From Butyricicoccus faecihominis (GTDB taxonomy: Bacteria > Bacillota > Clostridia > Oscillospirales > Butyricicoccaceae): DNA of 64,000 bases. Below the pieces are notes generated by a model. It ran no database searches, had not been told where the DNA came from, and worked only from the letters and a program-made list of their open reading frames with translations. The stretch lies in NCBI RefSeq assembly GCF_024462775.1, contig NZ_JANGCE010000006.1, positions 1 through 64,000 of the forward strand. Direction: 5' to 3'. The translations under genes were made by a program, and so were the position numbers. The first letter of the stretch is position 1. Each line of letters begins with the position of its first letter. This document shows, in pieces, positions 51,801 through 60,961 of the stretch.

Positions 51801-53251
51801 AAATTCTGATCGTCGACGATGAATTGCCGATCAAAGACTATATTGCGTACTGCATCCGCGAATCAGGCGCGGCGTGCGAAGCGGTGGTCAGCGCGTCGTC
51901 CGGGGCAGCCGCGCTGCGGCTGCTGGAGCAGCAGGCGGCCGATCTGGTGCTCACCGATATCACCATGCCGCGCATGGACGGGCTGGAGCTTTTGGCACAG
52001 ATCCGCGCGCGTTGGCCACAGACCGATGTGGTCATGCTGACCTGCCACGATGATTTTGCGTTTGCCCGCAGCGCCATGCAGCAGGGCGCCGCCGATTATA
52101 TTTTAAAAAGCGAGATAGAACCCGATACCATGCGCGCCCTGCTGGAACGGGTCGCGGAAAAGCGGCTGCGCGAACATCCGGAACAGATCGTGACGCGGCG
52201 GCTGTCGTTCGGGCGGTATCTGGATCAGGCGCTGAGCGATCCGGCCGTCGATCTGCTGGATCGTGAAACCGTGCGCGCCTATCTGCTCAGCTATAAACTG
52301 GGCGATTATTTTGTTTGCCTGTTCCGTTACAATAAATCCATGCTGGACGGTCTGGCCAAAATGCGTTTTCCGTGGATTCGCTGGCAATGGACGCTGCCGC
52401 TCGAGGACGGCGATATCTTTGTGCTGGCCGATCTGGCGCGGGGCATGAGCGGCAGCGAACAACAGCGGCGGCTCGCTGAATTTTGCGCGGCGCTGCGCGC
52501 CTGCGCAGAGGAGCCGGTGGGGGCCAGCGGCATCTATCATGACGAGACCGGACTCAAACGCGCCTTGCTCGATGCAAGGCGCAACCTATCGCGTGATTTT
52601 TACCGAGGGACCGTGGAACCGCCCCAAAATCCCATTGATAATGAAACGGCGCTCAAGCAAATGTTCGTATTCCGCAACAATGCGATCAACGCGTTGGCCG
52701 GGCGGGATTGGACAAGCTTTCGCGAACAGACGGAAGGTTTATTCGCTTTTGCGTGCGAGCGGCAGGTGCCCGCCGAACGGCTGAAACGGGTGCTGTGCTT
52801 TATCGCGGAAATGGCGGCGGAGAGCGCGCAGGCGACGACCGTGCTGCTGGCTAAAATCGTCGGCGCGGCGCATCTGGAGGAATTACAGCAGATGTTCGGC
52901 GAGTTCGCGGAAAAGCTGGAGCAAAACGACAGGCGGTATTCGGAAAACATCGAATCGGCCCTAAGCTATATCCGGCAGCACTTTCGATACAATATCACGC
53001 TGCAAGACGCGGCCAAGGCGGCTTTTCTCAATACGGAGTATTTCAGCCGCCGTTTTAAAAAAGAGGTGGGCGTAAACTTTTCCGAATACCTGCTCACGCT
53101 GCGCATGCAAGAGGCGCAGCGGCTTTTGCGGACGACAAAGCTGCGCGTCAGCGAAATCGCCGAACAGGTCGGCATTCCCAACGTCAGCTATTTTACATCG
53201 GTATATAAAAAGCAGTTTGGCGGCACACCGGCGGAAAGTCGCAAGCACTGA
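51797..53251 (+). CDS. YesN-type response regulator with AraC output domain
   Basis: This 484-residue protein has a receiver domain at 1-120 with DDE near 8 and phosphoacceptor Asp54 (LTDITMPRMDG). A long middle region of unknown fold (about 130-375) leads to a C-terminal AraC-type double helix-turn-helix (NITLQDAAKAAFLNTEYFSRRFKKEVG; VSEIAEQVGIPNVSYFTSVYKKQFG, known blocks). The GTG start overlaps the kinase stop. It probably activates the ABC importer/sulfatase operon, whose promoter should lie in 53300-53470. Confidence 0.93.
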   Translation: MKILIVDDELPIKDYIAYCIRESGAACEAVVSASSGAAALRLLEQQAADLVLTDITMPRMDGLELLAQIRARWPQTDVVMLTCHDDFAFARSAMQQGAADYILKSEIEPDTMRALLERVAEKRLREHPEQIVTRRLSFGRYLDQALSDPAVDLLDRETVRAYLLSYKLGDYFVCLFRYNKSMLDGLAKMRFPWIRWQWTLPLEDGDIFVLADLARGMSGSEQQRRLAEFCAALRACAEEPVGASGIYHDETGLKRALLDARRNLSRDFYRGTVEPPQNPIDNETALKQMFVFRNNAINALAGRDWTSFREQTEGLFAFACERQVPAERLKRVLCFIAEMAAESAQATTVLLAKIVGAAHLEELQQMFGEFAEKLEQNDRRYSENIESALSYIRQHFRYNITLQDAAKAAFLNTEYFSRRFKKEVGVNFSEYLLTLRMQEAQRLLRTTKLRVSEIAEQVGIPNVSYFTSVYKKQFGGTPAESRKH

Positions 53252-53302
53252 GCAAAAGCATGGCCGTATTGTGTGCAATATGACCATGCTTTTGCTTTCT
53301 TT
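53252..53302 (+). terminator. terminator of the two-component system
   Basis: AGCAAAAGCATGG pairs with CCATGCTTTTGCT around an inner ATTG/CAAT hairpin, followed by TTCTTT. The remaining 180 bp to the next gene hold no clear consensus promoter, fitting activator dependence. Confidence 0.85.
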
Positions 53303-53482
53303 ATTGGAGAAGTTGACGGAGAGGCATGATCGGAAGTCAACAGGTTGAAAAAACAGGTCAAGATTTTCTGGGGCGGACCGTTCAGAAATCCGGCATAATG
53401 ACAGCATCGGGAACCCCCTTGCGGCGAACGGACCCGCCGGGGACTAAGAAGAAGTATCAAGAGAAAGAAAGGCAGTGACACG

Positions 53483-54592
53483 ATGAAAAAGAATATGGGA
53501 AAGCGGCTGCTCAGCGTCATGATGGCTTCCGCGATGATGATGGGCGTTTTATCCGGCTGTGGGGACAGCGCTGATGCGCCTTCCGGGGATACCGCGGGCG
53601 CGGGCGGCGCCAGCAGTAAGCCGCTGGTGGTGGGCGTTCAGTCCTCCATCATTTCGTTGCCTACCGTTTACGCCAAAGAAAAAGGATATTTTGACGATTT
53701 GGGGCTCGATGTGGAGCTGGTGATCTTCCCGAACGGCTCTCCGGAAAATGAAGGGCTCGCGGCGGAGCAGCTCGATATCGCGTCCAACGGGCTGGCTTCG
53801 GTGTTCTCCATGGCCTCCGGTCTGTGCGCATGGGTCGGTGAGACCGATACGATCGGCGACAGCACGTGGCTGTTCGCGCGGCCGGACAACGCGGTGTTTG
53901 CGCATCAGGGCGAAATCGCCGAGCACCCCGATATGTACGGCAGCGCCGATACCTTGAAGGGCCAGCAGATCTTAGGGCCGACCAGCACCATCCAGCAGCA
54001 CATGGCGGCGGCTTACATGAATCAGTTCGGCCTGACCGCGGGCAAGGATTATGAATTCCTGAACATGGACAACTCGGCCGCCGCGCAGGCTTTTCTTGCG
54101 GGCGAGGGCGATATGATCGGCGTTTCAGATTTTTCCTTTGTCGAGCAGATGGAAAAGGCGGGCATGAAAAAGGTAGCCAGCTATCAGGATGCGACCGGCG
54201 GCGAATTCCTCAACGGTATTCTGGCGCGGTACGACGTGCTGGAGGAGCGCCGCGCGGATGTCGTGCTGTTCCTAAAGGGCATGTACAAGGCGGCGGAAGA
54301 GCTGCAGAGCAATCCGGATGTGCGCAAGGAATTTGCTTACAATTTCTATAACGACAACGGCAAGACAACCTCGGAAGAGGCGCTGGATCAGGAGATCGCT
54401 TCCCGCACCTATGTTACGCCCAGCTACATGCAGGCGGATGATTACGTGCTGGGATACGGCATGGTAGGCACCGGCGAGTTCTTTGCTTCCATCGGTACGA
54501 TCGAGGAATCGCAGGTGGACAATGTCAAAAACGCGATCGACGGCAGCCTGATCAAGGACGCGTTGGATATCGAGGTAAAAACCGCAGGTTAA
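53483..54592 (+). CDS. ABC importer substrate-binding lipoprotein (SsuA/NMT1-like)
   Basis: This 369-residue extracytoplasmic binding protein has a lipoprotein signal ending GVLSGC. The mature protein has the two-lobed NMT1/SsuA-type fold pattern (VVGVQSSIISLPTVYAKEKGYFDDLGLDVE; QLDIASNGLASVF). Relatives bind sulfonates, nitrate, taurine or thiamine precursors. The permease and ATPase genes and two sulfatases follow, so a sulfated or sulfonated ligand is inferred. A stable hairpin after its stop would give more binding protein than membrane parts. Confidence 0.88.
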   Translation: MKKNMGKRLLSVMMASAMMMGVLSGCGDSADAPSGDTAGAGGASSKPLVVGVQSSIISLPTVYAKEKGYFDDLGLDVELVIFPNGSPENEGLAAEQLDIASNGLASVFSMASGLCAWVGETDTIGDSTWLFARPDNAVFAHQGEIAEHPDMYGSADTLKGQQILGPTSTIQQHMAAAYMNQFGLTAGKDYEFLNMDNSAAAQAFLAGEGDMIGVSDFSFVEQMEKAGMKKVASYQDATGGEFLNGILARYDVLEERRADVVLFLKGMYKAAEELQSNPDVRKEFAYNFYNDNGKTTSEEALDQEIASRTYVTPSYMQADDYVLGYGMVGTGEFFASIGTIEESQVDNVKNAIDGSLIKDALDIEVKTAG

Positions 54593-54621
54593 ATAGAATC
54601 CATTTGCCCCGGGCTTACGGC

Positions 54622-54656
54622 AAAAAAGGGGGCCCATGAAAATGGGCCCCTTTTAT
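54622..54656 (+). terminator. partial terminator between binding protein and permease genes
   Basis: AAAAGGGGGCCCAT-GAAA-ATGGGCCCCTTTT with a T-run of four, inside the operon. It probably reduces downstream transcription or protects the upstream mRNA 3' end. Confidence 0.75.
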
Positions 54657-54700
54657 CATTCTGTCATACCGGCAGGCAAAGCTTGAAACGGAGGAAAAGT

Positions 54701-55489
54701 ATGAAAACCGGAAAGTGGAAAAACAATCGGTATCTGCTGCTCAGCATTCTTTCCATTGCGGCGGGTATCTTTGCGTGGTGGCTGGTCACGGCCGGATTGG
54801 GACTGGTCAGATCGAACATCCTGCCTTCGCCGGACACCATCGTCCGCACCTTTATCAAAAAACTGTACGATCCCAACCCGGAGGGCGGCACCCTGTTCGT
54901 GCACCTGCTGTCCAGCCTGAAGGTAGCGCTGTCGGGCTATGGGCTGGGCGTGATCCTCGGCATTCCGCTGGGCATTATCATGGCGTGGTATCCCCGCATT
55001 GAAATGACGGTGCGGCCGGTGTTCGATCTGGTCCGGACGGTGCCGGGCGTCGCTTGGATCCCTGTCATGGTATCGCTCGCCGGCATCGGCCTGCTGAGCA
55101 AGGCGCTGGTTATTTTTATCTCCGCCATGGTCGCCACGGTCATCAACAGCTATTCCGGCATCAAGCAGACCAAGGAGGTGCACCTGTGGGTCGGCCAGAC
55201 CTTCGGCGCGTCCAACTGGGAGCTGCTGACACAGATCGCCATCCCCTCGGCGCTGCCCATGATCATGACCGGCTGCAAGATCGCCCTTGGCTCGGCTTGG
55301 ACGACGCTGGTCGCGGCGGAGCTGCTCGCTTCGACCAAGGGCATCGGTTATATGATTCAGCAGGCGCGCGGCATTTACCGGCTGGATATCGTGATCGTCG
55401 GCATGATTGTGATCGGCCTGACCGGCGCGGCGCTGACCGGCGTGATCACGTTGATCGAAAAGCGCGTGCTGAAGGGAGGAAAATACTGA
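54701..55489 (+). CDS. ABC importer permease 1
   Basis: This 262-residue inner-membrane protein has about six helices and is of the SsuC/TauC type (BPD_transp_1). The ATPase-contact EAA loop is GASNWELLTQIAIPSALP near 175. The ATG at 54701 has GGAGG 6 bases upstream; the TTG at 54683 lies in front of that site and is rejected. Its stop is 1 bp before the second permease. Two different permeases imply a heterodimeric channel. Confidence 0.9.
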   Translation: MKTGKWKNNRYLLLSILSIAAGIFAWWLVTAGLGLVRSNILPSPDTIVRTFIKKLYDPNPEGGTLFVHLLSSLKVALSGYGLGVILGIPLGIIMAWYPRIEMTVRPVFDLVRTVPGVAWIPVMVSLAGIGLLSKALVIFISAMVATVINSYSGIKQTKEVHLWVGQTFGASNWELLTQIAIPSALPMIMTGCKIALGSAWTTLVAAELLASTKGIGYMIQQARGIYRLDIVIVGMIVIGLTGAALTGVITLIEKRVLKGGKY

Positions 55490-55490
55490 T

Positions 55491-56276
55491 ATGACGGCAT
55501 TCTGGAATAAAAACGGCCGCAAGGTAGCCTATGGCGCGGGCGGCCTGCTGCTGTTCGGCCTGATTTGGTTCTTGGCGACGAACGGCACCGAGCTGGGCAA
55601 GATCCTGCCCGACCCGGTGACGGTGCTGCAAAAGTTTTTCGCCTCCTTTGTCGAGCCGATCGGTACCAAGACCATGGTCTTTCATATTCTGACCAGCCTT
55701 CGCCGCATGCTGCTGCCGTATCTGGTGGCCTGCGCGGCGGGGATACTGCTGGGCGTTATTATGGGCTGGTACAAGCCGCTCGAAGCGATCGTAAAGCCCT
55801 ATATCGAGCTGATACGGCCCATCCCGCCGATCGCGTGGATCCCGCTGTCGATCGCGTGGTTCGGCTTTGCGGAGATGAGCAAGTATTTTCTGATCTTTCT
55901 GGCCTGCTTTCCGACCATTACCATTAATACTTATTCGGGCGTGCGCTCGGTCGATGAAACCATCGTGCGCGCGGCCAAGATGCTGGGCGCAAAGGACCGG
56001 CAGCTGTTCACTACGATCGTCATGCCCTCCACCGTGCCGTATATTTTCGCCGGTCTTCAGGTGGCCATCGGCAGCAGCTGGGCCACCATCGTCGCGGCTG
56101 AAATGATCCGCTCCTCGGAAGGCGTGGGCTGGCTCATCATCAGCGGACAGGAGACCAGCAACATGCCGCAGGTGCTGGTCGGCATCGTGGCCATCGCGCT
56201 GACCGGTCTGGTGCTGGTATCGATCATGCGGCAGCTGGAAGCCCGGCTTTGCGCCTGGAATGAGAGGGGACAGTAA
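55491..56276 (+). CDS. ABC importer permease 2
   Basis: This 261-residue membrane protein is homologous to permease 1, with helices throughout and the EAA loop GAKDRQLFTTIVMPSTVP near 165. Its ribosome site GGAGG lies at the end of permease 1, so the two are coupled. It immediately precedes the first ATPase gene (ATG directly after its stop). Duplication and divergence of an ancestral SsuC-type permease is likely. Confidence 0.9.
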   Translation: MTAFWNKNGRKVAYGAGGLLLFGLIWFLATNGTELGKILPDPVTVLQKFFASFVEPIGTKTMVFHILTSLRRMLLPYLVACAAGILLGVIMGWYKPLEAIVKPYIELIRPIPPIAWIPLSIAWFGFAEMSKYFLIFLACFPTITINTYSGVRSVDETIVRAAKMLGAKDRQLFTTIVMPSTVPYIFAGLQVAIGSSWATIVAAEMIRSSEGVGWLIISGQETSNMPQVLVGIVAIALTGLVLVSIMRQLEARLCAWNERGQ

Positions 56277-57035
56277 ATGGAACAGAACATTTTGATCCAC
56301 TGCGACCATGTGAGCAAGCAGTTTGACACGCCGGAAGGCGTATTCAAGGTCATCGAAGATCTGGATATTCAGGTGCGTGAAAACGAATTTCTCGTGCTGT
56401 TCGGACCCGGACAGTGCGGCAAGTCGACCATTCTGAACACCATCGCCGGTTTTGAACAGGTGACGGAGGGGCAGATTACGGTAAACGGCGAAAAGGTGAC
56501 AAAGCCCGGCCCGGAACGCGGCATGGTATTTCAAACAACGGCGCTGTTTCCATGGCTCAAGGTCATGGGCAATGTGGAATACGGCCCGCGTATGCGCGGC
56601 GTGCGCAAGGAGGAGCGCCGCCGCCGCGCGCAGCACTATATCGATCTGGTCGGCTTGCAGGGCTTTGAAAACGCTTATCCGATCAAGCTGTCCGGCGGCA
56701 TGAAGCAGCGCGTCGGCATCGCGCGCGCTTATTGCAACGAGCCGCTTGTGATGCTGATGGACGAGCCCTTCGGCCATCTGGACGCGCAGACGCGCTACCT
56801 GATGCAAGAGGAGCTGACCCGCATTTGGCAGCAGGAAAAGCGCACGGTCATCTTTGTGACGAACAATATTGAAGAGGCAGTTTATCTGGCCGACCGTATT
56901 CTGGTGCTGCGCAACTGCCCGACCGGCGTGAAGGCGGCGTATGAGATCGACCTGCCGCGTCCGCGCAGCTATACCGACCCGGCGTTTTTGCGCCTGCGGC
57001 GTGAGATTAACGACGTGGTCGACCATACGCTGTAA
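56277..57035 (+). CDS. ABC importer ATPase 1, altered H-loop
   Basis: This 252-residue nucleotide-binding subunit is of the SsuB/TauB type. Walker A is GPGQCGKST (43-51), Q-loop FQTTALFPW, a normal signature LSGGM at 138-142, and Walker B LMDEPFGHLD. The switch (H-loop) histidine is replaced by Asn196 (FVTNNIEEA instead of the usual THD/THN). It pairs with ATPase 2, which has His but a broken signature. See findings for the predicted asymmetric dimer. Confidence 0.92.
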   Translation: MEQNILIHCDHVSKQFDTPEGVFKVIEDLDIQVRENEFLVLFGPGQCGKSTILNTIAGFEQVTEGQITVNGEKVTKPGPERGMVFQTTALFPWLKVMGNVEYGPRMRGVRKEERRRRAQHYIDLVGLQGFENAYPIKLSGGMKQRVGIARAYCNEPLVMLMDEPFGHLDAQTRYLMQEELTRIWQQEKRTVIFVTNNIEEAVYLADRILVLRNCPTGVKAAYEIDLPRPRSYTDPAFLRLRREINDVVDHTL

Positions 57036-57050
57036 GAAGGAGGGGACGAA

Positions 57051-57800
57051 ATGCAAGAGAAAAAAGAAGCAAAGGTCAAGGTGATCGGCCTGACCAAGAA
57101 ATTCGGCGACCTCCTTGTGCTGGACAACCTGAATTTTGAGGTGCGGGAGGGCGAGTTTCTGTGTATCGTCGGCCCGACGGGCTGCGGCAAGACCACCTTT
57201 TTGAACACCCTGACCAAGCTGTATGTGCCGACCGCCGGTGAGATTCTGGTGAACGGCATTCCGGTCGATCCCAAAACGCAGAATATTTCGTACATATTCC
57301 AAGAGTATTCGGCCTATCCTTGGCTGACGGTCAAGGAGAACGTCATGTGGGGGCTGAAAATCAAGAAGGTGCCCGCAAAGGAAGCCGAGGAGAGCGCGAT
57401 GGAGATGCTCGACATCGTCGGCCTGACCAAATTTCAGGACTACTATCCGGGTCAAATCTCGGTCTCCATGCTGCAACGCGTGGTGATCGCGCGCGCCTTT
57501 GCCACGCGCCCTGAGCTGCTCCTGATGGACGAGCCGTACGGCCAGCTGGATATCGACCTGCGGTTCCGTTTGGAGGACGAGCTTTTAAAACTGTGGGAGC
57601 GCACGGGGACGACGGTTTTGTTTATCACGCATAATATTGAGGAAGCCGTTTACCTTGGCCAGAATATCATGGTGCTGACCAATAAGCCGACCTCGATCAA
57701 GACCGTGATACAAAATCCGCTGCCTCTGCCGCGCGACGTGATGGCGCAGGACTTTGTCGAGCTGCGCGAACATGTGACCGATCTGATCAAATGGTGGTAA
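57051..57800 (+). CDS. ABC importer ATPase 2, degenerate signature
   Basis: This 249-residue ATPase has Walker A GPTGCGKTT, Q-loop FQEYSAYPW, Walker B LMDEPYGQLD and a normal H-loop His194 (FITHNIEEA). The ABC signature, LSGG in relatives, is ISVSM at 136-140 (YPGQISVSMLQRV). It is preceded by GGAGGGG, 15 bp after ATPase 1. It would contribute a good Walker site but a poor signature to the heterodimer. The sulfatase gene follows after 16 bp. Confidence 0.92.
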   Translation: MQEKKEAKVKVIGLTKKFGDLLVLDNLNFEVREGEFLCIVGPTGCGKTTFLNTLTKLYVPTAGEILVNGIPVDPKTQNISYIFQEYSAYPWLTVKENVMWGLKIKKVPAKEAEESAMEMLDIVGLTKFQDYYPGQISVSMLQRVVIARAFATRPELLLMDEPYGQLDIDLRFRLEDELLKLWERTGTTVLFITHNIEEAVYLGQNIMVLTNKPTSIKTVIQNPLPLPRDVMAQDFVELREHVTDLIKWW

Positions 57801-57816
57801 CAAAGGAGGAAGCCGC

Positions 57817-59346
57817 GTGAAAACGATCTTTATTCTCTGCGATACGCTCAACCGCCGCATGCTTTCGGCCTACGGCGGGGACGATCCGGCCATGACGCCC
57901 AATATCGACCGGCTGGCCCGCCGGTCGGTCGTGTTTGACAGCCACTGGTGCGGCTCCGCGCCTTGCATGCCCGCCCGCCGCGACATCATGACAGGGCGGC
58001 TGAATTTTCTGGAAAAGCCTTGGGGCGCAATGGAGCCGTTCGATCAGTCGCTGCAAAGCGTGCTGAGCGCGGAAAAGAACATACACACCCAAATGTTTTC
58101 CGACCATGCGCATTACGTCATTCCCGGCGGCGAGAACTATACCAAGGGCTTTACCGCGTGGGAGGTCAACCGCGGGCAGGAGGGCGACCCTGTTTGGACG
58201 CGCCCGTGTGAAAGCGGCATCCGGCCGGATACGCCGCCCGCGGGTTTCAAGGGCACGTGGTCGGAGGCGGAGCGCGAAAACCGCTCCCGCTTCCGCACCG
58301 AGTATGATTATCCGAGTGTTAAAACCATGTGGCACGCCGCCGAATGGCTGGAGGACAACCATGGGGCGGATAACTTTTTCCTATGGGTAGAAGCGTTCGA
58401 CCCGCACGAGCCATACGATTGCCCGAAATATTATCTGGATCTGTACGAGAAGGAGGGGGACTATGATGGGCCGGACTACACGCACCCCTCCTATGCGCCC
58501 AATGAGTTCACGCCGGAGGAGACCGCGCATTTGCGCCGCCGCTGCAAGGCGCTGACCACGATGACCGACCGGCACCTCGGTGAGATACTCGACGTGCTCG
58601 ACCGGCACGATCTGTGGAAGGACACCATGGTCGTGCTGACAACCGATCACGGCTATCATTTGGGCGAGCACGGCTTCATGGCCAAAAACTATATGGCGCC
58701 CTATAACGAGGTGTTTCACATCCCGCTGCTGATCGCGGCGCCGGGCGTGTCGCCCGGCCGGTGCGGCGCGGTGACGCAAAATATCGACGTGATGCCCACG
58801 GTGATGGAGTACTTCGGCATTTCAGGGCAGACGCTGCAATACCCGCTGCATGGCCGCAGCTTGCTGCCGCTGCTGCGTCGACAGGCCGAAGCCGTGCGGG
58901 ACGGCGCGCTGTACGGCTATTTCGGCAAGCAGGTCGCGTGGACGGACGGAAAATATACCTATTTCCGCGCCGCAAAGGATAAGCAAAATCAGCCCCTATA
59001 CGTATACACCGCCATGCCGACCGTGCTGCGGCAGACCTACGGCGCGAACGACGCGGTTCAGGTTGCGGATTACGGCAGGATCGAAATGGGGCGTTTCTTA
59101 TCATGGACGGATTACCCGGTCTACCGTTTCCCGGCGGATATCATCCATTGGGGCAACGCTTCGCAGGAATTTGTCGGCCGCTCGCCGTATAATGAGCAAA
59201 CGCTATTGTTCGATATCGAAGCGGATTATGCGCAGGAACGTCCCGTCAAGGACGCGTCGCTGGAGGCTGAAATGGCGCAAAAGCTGCGCGCCTGTCTGGC
59301 CGCGCACGACGCGCCGCCCGAACAATATGAACGGCTGGGGCTGTAA
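57817..59346 (+). CDS. cytoplasmic type-I sulfatase, Cys-type (first)
   Basis: This 509-residue alkaline-phosphatase-fold enzyme hydrolyses sulfate esters. The formylglycine motif is Cys50-Met-Pro-Ala-Arg, followed by RDIMTGR. Metal-site pieces are ILCDTLNR near the N-terminus and TTDHGYHLGEHG near 273. There is no signal peptide, so it should act inside the cell. It starts with GTG at 57817, with AAGGAGG 7 bases upstream. It needs the radical-SAM maturase encoded at 60962-62101. The substrate is unknown; it lies within the importer operon. Confidence 0.92.
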   Translation: MKTIFILCDTLNRRMLSAYGGDDPAMTPNIDRLARRSVVFDSHWCGSAPCMPARRDIMTGRLNFLEKPWGAMEPFDQSLQSVLSAEKNIHTQMFSDHAHYVIPGGENYTKGFTAWEVNRGQEGDPVWTRPCESGIRPDTPPAGFKGTWSEAERENRSRFRTEYDYPSVKTMWHAAEWLEDNHGADNFFLWVEAFDPHEPYDCPKYYLDLYEKEGDYDGPDYTHPSYAPNEFTPEETAHLRRRCKALTTMTDRHLGEILDVLDRHDLWKDTMVVLTTDHGYHLGEHGFMAKNYMAPYNEVFHIPLLIAAPGVSPGRCGAVTQNIDVMPTVMEYFGISGQTLQYPLHGRSLLPLLRRQAEAVRDGALYGYFGKQVAWTDGKYTYFRAAKDKQNQPLYVYTAMPTVLRQTYGANDAVQVADYGRIEMGRFLSWTDYPVYRFPADIIHWGNASQEFVGRSPYNEQTLLFDIEADYAQERPVKDASLEAEMAQKLRACLAAHDAPPEQYERLGL

Positions 59347-59348
59347 CG

Positions 59349-60872
59349 ATGCCGAAAAACATTTTGCTGCTGATGACCGACCAGCAGCGCGCGGACTACG
59401 TCGGTTATGCGCCGGGCGGCAAAGCAGTCATGCCGAACCTCGACCGGATTGCGCGCGAGGGCGGCTGGTTCTCCGGCTGCCAGACGGTAAACCCGATCTG
59501 CACGCCCGCGCGCACTTCGCTGATTACCGGGCGGTACAGCCGTCAGATCGGCACGCTGACCATGTCGGGCGATCTGTTCCCCCAGATCCCCACGGTGATG
59601 CAGGCGCTGCAAAAGGCGGGCTATGTGACGTATGGGATCGGAAAATTCCACTATACGCAAACGCACCCGTGGAACACGCCGCGCGGCATGGGCATGCCGC
59701 TTTATGCGATGCGGGAACAGATGAAGGCGTACGGGTATGACTTTGTATGGGAAACGGGCGGCAAGCAGCAGCTGGATAAATGCTATGACCACTATGCCAA
59801 ATACTTGGATGATAAGGGCTTATTGGACGCGGTGCGCGATTTTATGACCGCGTGCGGCGGCGCCAACGGCGATACCGCCGACCACAATTACGACAAGGCG
59901 CTGCCTTGGGCGTTTGAGGAAGCGGATTATGTGGACGTGGTGACCGGCCGCGTCGCGGCCGAGCGGCTGCGCGAGCACGACCCAGCCAAACCGTTTTTTA
60001 TGAAGGCGTCCTTTTGCGGGCCGCATAAGCCCTACGAAGCGCCGCAGCGGTACCTCGACCTATTTCCCATACAGCGGGAGGACGATTTTCTTCTGCCCGA
60101 TGGGCAGTCGCTGACCGGCGCGCAGAAGGAAGCGCTGTGGAGACAGCGCCGCGCGGCGCGGGCGATGCTCCGGCTGATCGACGATCAGATCGGTATGCTG
60201 CTGGCCATATTGGAGGAGCGGGATATGCTGGAGGATACGCTCCTCCTGTTTACCTCGGACCACGGCGATATGCTGGGCGACCACTTCATGCTGCAAAAGG
60301 GCGTGCCGTGGAGGCAAGCGCTGAACGTCCCGCTGGCGATCCGCTTGCCGGGCGCAGCGCCTATGGGCGAGAACACAGCGCCGGTGGAGCTGAGCGATCT
60401 CGCGGCGACGATGCTCGACTACGCGGGCCTTGCGCCCACACAGGCGCTCAGCCGAAGCTGGCCCGCCTATAACGATATCATCCCGAGCCGCTCGCTGCTG
60501 CCGGTTTTGCGCGGTGAAACAAACGCGGTGCGCGCGTTCGCTTTTTCCGAATGTGATTTTACCGAGGAACGCGCGCCCGGCGTGACGGCTGAAGCGGTGA
60601 TGCGCAGCCGAGGCGGGCGCGGCCGCTCAAACGCGTGGCAGTGTATTACCACCCATGGAAGCAAATATATCAAGTATCTGGGTTACCGGCTGGGCGAAGC
60701 GCCTGCCGAAGAGTTTTACGATCTGCTGCTCGACCCGGACGAAACGATAAACCGTATCGCGGACCCCGCGTATCGCGCGCCGGTCGACGAGGCGCGGCAG
60801 CGCCTGCAATACATGGTCGACCACTATCCGCCCGCGCAAAAAACGTGGGCCGAAGGTTTCTTACCCTGTTAA
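59349..60872 (+). CDS. cytoplasmic type-I sulfatase, Cys-type (second)
   Basis: This 507-residue sulfatase has Cys51-Thr-Pro-Ala-Arg followed by TSLITGR as the formylglycine site. Other features are LLLMTDQQRADYVG at the N-terminus and FTSDHGDMLGDH near 300. No signal peptide is seen. It starts 2 bp after the first sulfatase and shares its operon. The two are clearly different in sequence, so different sulfate positions or substrates are likely. It ends facing the maturase gene across a strong hairpin. Confidence 0.92.
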   Translation: MPKNILLLMTDQQRADYVGYAPGGKAVMPNLDRIAREGGWFSGCQTVNPICTPARTSLITGRYSRQIGTLTMSGDLFPQIPTVMQALQKAGYVTYGIGKFHYTQTHPWNTPRGMGMPLYAMREQMKAYGYDFVWETGGKQQLDKCYDHYAKYLDDKGLLDAVRDFMTACGGANGDTADHNYDKALPWAFEEADYVDVVTGRVAAERLREHDPAKPFFMKASFCGPHKPYEAPQRYLDLFPIQREDDFLLPDGQSLTGAQKEALWRQRRAARAMLRLIDDQIGMLLAILEERDMLEDTLLLFTSDHGDMLGDHFMLQKGVPWRQALNVPLAIRLPGAAPMGENTAPVELSDLAATMLDYAGLAPTQALSRSWPAYNDIIPSRSLLPVLRGETNAVRAFAFSECDFTEERAPGVTAEAVMRSRGGRGRSNAWQCITTHGSKYIKYLGYRLGEAPAEEFYDLLLDPDETINRIADPAYRAPVDEARQRLQYMVDHYPPAQKTWAEGFLPC

Positions 60873-60905
60873 GCTTACCTCTTCTTCTTCTTTTTCTTTC
60901 TATTC

Positions 60906-60949
60906 GGGCAAAGCCCCGGCGGACCAAACGGTCCGCCGGGGCTTTGCGG
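60906..60949. terminator. strong hairpin between convergent sulfatase and maturase genes
   Basis: GCAAAGCCCCGGCGGACC-AAAC-GGTCCGCCGGGGCTTTGC is an 18-bp perfect stem. T-runs are weak on both sides. Confidence 0.75.
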
Positions 60950-60961
60950 GTTTTCGCACGC

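Noticed and set aside
55446-57476. 676-codon frame opposite permease 2 and the ATPases
   Set aside because: It crosses three gene boundaries on the opposite strand; clear shadow.
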